Source: Arthrobacter silviterrae
GTDB taxonomy: Bacteria; Actinomycetota; Actinomycetes; Actinomycetales; Micrococcaceae
Direction: 5' to 3'
Assembly (NCBI RefSeq): GCF_011045165.1
Contig: NZ_JAAKZI010000036.1
Coordinates: 1 to 35,437, forward strand
DNA length: 35,437 bases
Below, piece by piece: positions 31,722 to 35,437 of the stretch. The notes below the pieces were generated by a model that was not told the DNA's origin, made no database searches, and saw only the letters and a list, made by a program, of their open reading frames with translations. Position 1 is the first letter of the stretch. Each line of letters begins with the position of its first letter. A program made the translations under genes and the position numbers.

Positions 31722-32534
31722 CTACTTGCGCCGCATGGACGCAATGCCCTTCCACAGGCCATACACAATGCCGGCGCCCGTGGCGGCCTGCAGCCCCATG
31801 GTGGCCGCGCGGCGCCCGGAGCGGTAGTCGTAAATGGGCCAGTTGTGGTCACGCGCATGACGGCGGAGCCGGGCGTCGGGGTTGATCGCCACCGGGTTCC
31901 CCACGGCCGTCAGCAACGGGATGTCGTTGTAGGAATCGCTGTACGCCCAGCAGCGCGAAAGGTCCAGGCCCTGCGCCAGCGCCAAATCCCGCACGGCGCG
32001 GCCCTTGGCGGCCCCGTGCAGGATCTCCCCCACCAGCCTGCCGGTGTACACGCCGTCCTGGATTTCAGCCACAGTGCCGAGCGCCCCGGTCAGCTTGAGC
32101 CGTGCGGCAATGACGCCGGCCACCTCCACGGGCGTTGCCGTCACCAGCCAGACCTGCCGGCCCTTTTTGAGGTGCTCCTGGGCCAGCGCCTTGGTGCCCG
32201 GCCAGATCTTCGAGACGATCATCTCGTCATAGACTTCCTCGCCCAGCTGCTGGACAAACTCGGCGCTGATGCCGGCTGCCAGCTTTTGGGCCGAGTCCTG
32301 CACGGAGTGGACGTCGTTCATGTTTTCGCCGCGCAGGATGAACTTGGCCTGCTTCCACGCGAAGCCCGCGGCGTCCCGGAGCGTGAATGCCTTTTTCTGG
32401 TACATCTTCCGGGCCACATGGAACAGGCTGGCGCCCTTCATCATGGTGTTGTCCACGTCGAAGAATGCGGCCTCGCCCTGGCGTTGCACAGTTGTCGAGG
32501 CGGCCTCGGCACTGTCGGTAGTCACGTCGGGCAT
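31722..32534 (-). CDS. HAD-IB family phosphatase (SerB-like)
   Basis: This 270-aa haloacid-dehalogenase phosphatase has the nucleophile motif FFDVDNT (Asp26, Asp28). The motif II region is VTATP, the lysine probably lies in AAKGRAVRD and the metal motif is YSDSYND. The C-terminus has a short hydrophobic, basic-ended stretch (GAGIVYGLWKGIASMRRK). Members of this HAD-IB group hydrolyse phosphate esters such as phosphoserine or lysophospholipid phosphates; the substrate is unknown. TAGACT, six bases upstream of the ATG on the minus strand, is a good -10, and there is no ribosome binding site, so the mRNA is probably leaderless. It is divergent from the glutaredoxin-like gene. Confidence 0.88.
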   Translation of the reverse strand: MPDVTTDSAEAASTTVQRQGEAAFFDVDNTMMKGASLFHVARKMYQKKAFTLRDAAGFAWKQAKFILRGENMNDVHSVQDSAQKLAAGISAEFVQQLGEEVYDEMIVSKIWPGTKALAQEHLKKGRQVWLVTATPVEVAGVIAARLKLTGALGTVAEIQDGVYTGRLVGEILHGAAKGRAVRDLALAQGLDLSRCWAYSDSYNDIPLLTAVGNPVAINPDARLRRHARDHNWPIYDYRSGRRAATMGLQAATGAGIVYGLWKGIASMRRK

Positions 32535-32540
32535 GGAACG

Positions 32541-32546
32541 AGTCTA
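32541..32546 (-). promoter_or_regulatory. -10 element of the leaderless HAD gene
   Basis: TAGACT on the minus strand ends six bases before the ATG at 32534, predicting a transcript that begins at or next to the start codon. Confidence 0.5.
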
Positions 32547-32650
32547 GTCAATCCTGCCAGCACCTGCCCGCCCCGCCGCACGGCCCGCGGTTAACAGTGG
32601 GGGAATTCTCGTTCCGGACTCCGCAAGTGGAGCCCCGCCGCCACCCTGCG

Positions 32651-32656
32651 TACGGT
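32651..32656 (+). promoter_or_regulatory. -10 element of the leaderless glutaredoxin-like gene
   Basis: TACGGT ends six bases before the ATG at 32663. No Shine-Dalgarno sequence is present. Confidence 0.5.
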
Positions 32657-32662
32657 TGGACT

Positions 32663-32953
32663 ATGAATCCCGTACCCGAAGGCGCACCGGCCCCGGCACC
32701 CCGGCTTGAACTGCTGACCCGCGAAGGTTGCCACCTGTGCACCGCGGCCCGGGAGGTGGTCGCCGCCGTGGCGGACGACGTCGGCCTCCCGTGGCAGGAA
32801 ACCACCATCGACGGCGACCCCGCCCTCACCGCCCGCTACGGGGAGGAAGTGCCGGTGGTGCTGGTCGACGGCGTGCCGCGGGACTTTTGGCAGATCGACC
32901 CAGTGCGCCTGCGCTCTGTCCTGGGCCGGGCCATGGGCGGCGCCGGGGCATAG
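32663..32953 (+). CDS. Glutaredoxin-family/DUF836-like thiol protein
   Basis: The 96-aa protein has a thioredoxin-fold core, LELLTREGCHLCTAARE, with redox motif C23-H-L-C26. The cis-Pro segment is EVPVVLVDG and the C-terminus FWQIDPVRLRSVL. It is shorter than classical glutaredoxins and fits the DUF836/glutaredoxin-2-like group. Role is a cytoplasmic thiol-disulfide exchange protein; the partner is unknown. ATG 32663 is chosen because a TACGGT -10 lies six bases upstream and the residues encoded by a longer frame (from 32597) are not conserved-looking. It lies just upstream of the redox-sensing repressor gene rex, a common actinobacterial order. Confidence 0.85.
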   Translation: MNPVPEGAPAPAPRLELLTREGCHLCTAAREVVAAVADDVGLPWQETTIDGDPALTARYGEEVPVVLVDGVPRDFWQIDPVRLRSVLGRAMGGAGA

Positions 32954-32995
32954 CACCTGCCGGGGCGTAGCACCTGGCCCCGGGGATGGGCGGCT

Positions 32996-33024
32996 TTGGC
33001 GAAGCACCGGCCACGTCATACAGT
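32996..33024 (+). promoter_or_regulatory. Promoter of rex
   Basis: TTGGCG (32996-33001), 17 bases, TACAGT (33019-33024). Transcription would begin near 33031, giving a leader of about 75 bases. I see no clear Rex operator in the region. Confidence 0.5.
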
Positions 33025-33107
33025 GGATGGAGGCTGTTCCGTGGATCAAGGCGACACGAGTCCTCCCGTCCAGGGGCGGCCATTGCAACAGAACTTGGAG
33101 CATGACC

Positions 33108-33806
33108 GTGACACCAGTGCAGATTCCGGACCAGCCGGCGGCCGAACCGGCCCGCCAGCTGCCGCCCGCCACGGTGTCACGGCTGACGCTGTACCTGCGC
33201 ACCCTCAACGGCCTGCTTGCCGAAGGCGTGGACCAGGTCTCCTCCGAATCCCTGGCCGAGTCCGCCGGCGTCGGCTCCGCCAATGTCCGCAAGGACCTCT
33301 CCTACCTGGGCTCCTACGGCACCCGCGGCGTGGGGTACGAGGTGGCCAACCTCAGCCGGAAGATCGCCCAGGCCCTCGGCCTGACGCATGAATGGCGTGT
33401 GGCCATCGTCGGCGCCGGAAACCTGGGCCGGGCACTGGCCCGGTACGCGGGCTTTGAAACGCGCGGTTTTGACGTGGTGGCACTGTTGGATGCCGACCAA
33501 ATGGTGATTGGCAATGAGATCGGCTGGCTGCGCGTCAGTGACGTCGCGGAGCTGGAGCCGGTGCTGGAAAAAACCCGCGCCAACATGGTGGTGCTGGCGC
33601 TGCCGGCCGGCGTGGCGCAGTCAGTGTGCGACCGCGTGGTGACAGCAGGCGTCCACAGCATACTCAGCTTTGCCCCCGTGGCGCTGTCCGTGCCTGATTT
33701 TGTCAACCTGCGCAAGGTGGATATGGCCACCGAACTGCAGATCCTGGCCTACCACGCCCAGCGCCTGCAGGTGCCCGGGCTGGAAGAGGACCGGCCCAGC
33801 GCCTGA
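33108..33806 (+). CDS. rex: Redox-sensing transcriptional repressor Rex
   Basis: Rex senses the NADH/NAD+ ratio and represses respiratory and fermentative genes when NADH is low. The 232-aa protein has an N-terminal winged helix (ATVSRLTLYLRTLNGLLAEGVDQVSSESLAESAGVGSANVRKDLSYLGSYG, split across ~20-72). A Rossmann domain follows with VAIVGAGNLGRALARY (~98-113), LLDAD and the C-terminal swapped helix region. Start: GTG 33108 has GGAG seven bases upstream; ATG 33102 is too close to it but would add only two residues. It follows the glutaredoxin-like gene. In many actinobacteria rex is followed by hemA; here a convergent membrane protein gene follows instead. Confidence 0.93.
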   Translation: MTPVQIPDQPAAEPARQLPPATVSRLTLYLRTLNGLLAEGVDQVSSESLAESAGVGSANVRKDLSYLGSYGTRGVGYEVANLSRKIAQALGLTHEWRVAIVGAGNLGRALARYAGFETRGFDVVALLDADQMVIGNEIGWLRVSDVAELEPVLEKTRANMVVLALPAGVAQSVCDRVVTAGVHSILSFAPVALSVPDFVNLRKVDMATELQILAYHAQRLQVPGLEEDRPSA

Positions 33807-33831
33807 GGCCCTTTCGCCTGGACCGGCCGGC

Positions 33832-34581
33832 TCAGGCCCCGCTGCCGCGCTGGGGCCCCTTGGCAAAATAGTCCCTGGCCGGCGGGCGCAACAAAATGAC
33901 GACGGCGACTATCCCCAGCAGGATGCGCGCGATGGAATAGTACGAATACGCCACACCCTCGGGCACCATCACGATGGAGACCACGGCCAGGACCAGGGAC
34001 AGGGTGCGTGCCCAACGCCTGCCCTTGCGAACGGCCCAGGCCATCCAAAAGTAGAACCCCACCGCAACGGCCTGGAACACGGCCAGCATGGCGGCAACGA
34101 CATTGATCAGGGTTTGTGCGGGGATGCCGGCGGCGGCCTGCGGGTTGCTGGCCAGCGACTGCTCCACCACGCTGCGGATCATGTCCTGTCCCGACGGCAT
34201 GCCCATGGCCACCAACCACAACACAAGGGCCAGCGCCTGGAGTGCACCGGCAGCCATGATCAGCCGGCTGGCCAGGACCACGCGGCGGGGCGGTGCATAG
34301 TGGGATCCCGTGGGCAGGGGGCCGGAGCCGCGGTGCGTGAAATTGGTGTTCTGGTAGCCGGGGCCCTGCGGGGAACCCTGGTAGCCGGGGTACGCGGAGG
34401 CGGGCGGCAGCGCGGAGGCGGTGCCGGCGTCGTGCGGGGGAGTGGCCGGATCTGTAGGCTGCGGCGGCTGCCACCCGGCGGGGGCGTACTGGCCGTACCG
34501 GGGGACGCCCGGGGCAATCTCGCCGTAGTGGCCGGGACCGGGGGTGGGCCGCTCTTGAGGCTGTTCGTCAGGAGTGGTCAT
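33832..34581 (-). CDS. Membrane protein with proline-rich N-terminal region
   Basis: The 249-aa protein has a disordered, Pro/Gly/Tyr-rich N-terminus (residues 1-105) and then about four transmembrane helices (LIMAAGALQALALVLWLVAM, LINVVAAMLAVFQAVAVGFYFWMAWAV, TLSLVLAVVSIVMV, SIARILLGIVAVVILL). Basic loops (RKGRRWAR) suggest a cytoplasmic N-terminus. No enzymatic motif is visible. AGGA lies nine bases before ATG 34581. It resembles the upstream gene at 34686-35420 in design, so the two may be related paralogues of an uncharacterised actinobacterial family. Function unknown. Confidence 0.85.
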   Translation of the reverse strand: MTTPDEQPQERPTPGPGHYGEIAPGVPRYGQYAPAGWQPPQPTDPATPPHDAGTASALPPASAYPGYQGSPQGPGYQNTNFTHRGSGPLPTGSHYAPPRRVVLASRLIMAAGALQALALVLWLVAMGMPSGQDMIRSVVEQSLASNPQAAAGIPAQTLINVVAAMLAVFQAVAVGFYFWMAWAVRKGRRWARTLSLVLAVVSIVMVPEGVAYSYYSIARILLGIVAVVILLRPPARDYFAKGPQRGSGA

Positions 34582-34616
34582 GGGAGGGGTCCTTTTCAGT
34601 GGCTGCCGGCGGCAGG

Positions 34617-34663
34617 CGAAGAGGCCGCGCCGGGTATGTTTTAACCCTACGCGACCTCTTGCT
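34617..34663 (-). terminator. Possible hairpin between the two membrane-protein genes
   Basis: AAGAGG (34619-34624) pairs with CCTCTT (34655-34660), with further pairing of GCG and GGGT to CGC and ACCC inside. The stem is imperfect and a T-rich stretch sits in its loop. It may end the upstream transcript. Confidence 0.35.
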
Positions 34664-34685
34664 TGGGAACTACCTCCAAGGCAAT

Positions 34686-35420
34686 TCAGGCGATGCCGCG
34701 CGCCCTGGCGTTGAGCCACGCGGAGGATTCCGGCAGCCACATCAACACCGTGGCGACGATGCCGAGCAGGCCGGATCCGCCGCCCAGGAATGCCAGGACG
34801 ATGCTCAGCACGGCAATCACGGACAGGGCCATGCGGGCCCACTGCATTCCTTCCTTGAGCTTCATGATGCAGACCAGCACCGCGGCGATGAGGACCAGCG
34901 CAATGATGGAGACGATGATTCCCTTGACCCCGCCGGCGCGCATGGCCGCCCCGGAGCCGGGAATCGTGATGCCAAAGAGGCTGTTGTCCTGTGCGCCGAG
35001 GGCAATGAGGGAGAAAATGAGCCCGAGGACAGTGAACAGCAGCCAGATCCCGGCCGTGACCAGCCAGATGATGTACGAGACCTTCAGCAACTGAGGCAGC
35101 TGCCCGGTGCTGAACAGTCCGGCGAAGCCATTGGCCGGCATGACACCCTTCATGTCCTTGGGCCAGTCGGCGGGCATTTGGAAGGACGTGTCGCCAGCCG
35201 GCTTTTGCGGCTGCTGCTGGTACGGCGCCTGCTGTTGGTAGGGCTGCTGCTGGTAACCGGGCGGAGGGGCCTGGTAACCCGGCTGCTGGTAGCCGGGAGG
35301 CGGCGCCTGGTAGCCGGGATTGGGGTTTTGTGGAGCATTTTCAGGCTGTGAACCGGAACCGCCAACGGGCGGTTGCGAGCCGGATTGCTCGGGACCTGGA
35401 TACTCATTAGGGGTGCTCAT
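34686..35420 (-). CDS. Membrane protein with Pro/Gln/Tyr-rich repeat N-terminus
   Basis: The 244-aa protein starts with a low-complexity region (about residues 30-75) built of YQAPPPGYQQ-type repeats. The C-terminal half has about four hydrophobic helices (YIIWLVTAGIWLLFTVLGLIFSLIAL; GIIVSIIALVLIAAVLVCIM; two more near the end). Tails of this type are common on actinobacterial membrane proteins and may bind partners. No catalytic motif is seen. On the minus strand TAGTGT lies seven bases before the ATG at 35420, and no ribosome binding site is present, so the mRNA is probably leaderless. It precedes the similar gene at 33832-34581. Confidence 0.82.
   Translation of the reverse strand: MSTPNEYPGPEQSGSQPPVGGSGSQPENAPQNPNPGYQAPPPGYQQPGYQAPPPGYQQQPYQQQAPYQQQPQKPAGDTSFQMPADWPKDMKGVMPANGFAGLFSTGQLPQLLKVSYIIWLVTAGIWLLFTVLGLIFSLIALGAQDNSLFGITIPGSGAAMRAGGVKGIIVSIIALVLIAAVLVCIMKLKEGMQWARMALSVIAVLSIVLAFLGGGSGLLGIVATVLMWLPESSAWLNARARGIA
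35215..35320 (-). repeat. Tandem codon repeats encoding the Pro/Gln/Tyr-rich tail
   Basis: Repeats of the sequence for YQAPPPGYQQ and YQQQ(A)P(Y) follow each other with small changes on the minus strand. They are degenerate, in-frame tandem repeats within the membrane-protein gene and may vary in number between strains. Confidence 0.6.
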
Positions 35421-35427
35421 AGCAGAC

Positions 35428-35433
35428 ACACTA
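35428..35433 (-). promoter_or_regulatory. -10 element of the leaderless membrane-protein gene
   Basis: TAGTGT on the minus strand ends seven bases before the ATG at 35420. The -35 would lie outside the window. Confidence 0.45.
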
Positions 35434-35437
35434 GCCC

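Noticed and set aside
35215-35320. Independent tandem-repeat element
   Set aside because: The repeats are in frame and explained as a low-complexity protein tail.

Overview
The window is high-GC DNA with many GTG/TTG starts, ATGA/GTGA stop-start overlaps and several leaderless promoters. This points to a Gram-positive actinobacterium. The short core gene block (excisionase-type HTH protein, 32-aa ribosomal protein bS22, HAD-IB phosphatase, glutaredoxin-like protein, Rex) and the protein sequences suggest Arthrobacter or a close relative in the Micrococcaceae. That placement is inference. I see no rRNA, tRNA, CRISPR array, transposase, integrase or phage gene.

Layout. (1) 264-3045: an APC-type amino-acid permease followed by a DadA-like FAD amino-acid dehydrogenase. 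(2) 3089-10222: a LacI regulator divergent from a five-gene operon (Gfo/Idh/MocA oxidoreductase, uronate-dehydrogenase-like SDR, KdgD-type dehydratase/decarboxylase, mandelate-racemase-type enolase, 2-oxoglutarate-semialdehyde dehydrogenase). The last four fit the oxidative route from D-galacturonate or D-glucuronate to 2-oxoglutarate. (3) 10243-10366: a cluster of short repeats between convergent genes. (4) 10403-13503: on the minus strand, a Gfo/Idh/MocA-DUF6807 fusion protein and an ATGA-coupled, metal-ligand-poor M24-like protein. (5) 13703-19942: a second LacI regulator divergent from a complete L-rhamnose operon, rhaM-rhaI-rhaD/aldehyde dehydrogenase fusion-rhaB. (6) 20022-27126: two paralogous ABC sugar-binding lipoproteins, two alpha/beta hydrolases (candidate esterases) and one permease pair; no ATPase gene is present. 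(7) 27268-29697: a secreted multidomain GH28 pectinase. (8) 29793-35420: core genes, starting with a class I DAHP synthase preceded by a leaderless 19-aa leader peptide with the residues WYAYF and a set of hairpins.

Regions 2-7 read as one catabolic locus for rhamnose- plus galacturonate-containing pectin, with rhamnogalacturonan I as the simplest explanation. The secreted GH28 enzyme would release sugars outside the cell, the ABC system would import them, the esterases would deacylate them, and rhamnose and galacturonate would be degraded by separate operons. Close variants of one LacI-type operator (GAGAAAACGCTTTCTC core) occur near 4.2, 13.5, 14.7, 21.4 and 24.9-25.0 kb, with four copies in the 24.8-25.0 kb divergent transport promoter region. 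The rha operon promoter instead carries TGAATCGATTCA-type sites. The least understood parts are the DUF6807 fusion/M24-like pair, the 480-aa oxidoreductase, the 27-aa leader ORF before the permeases and the short dispersed repeats.
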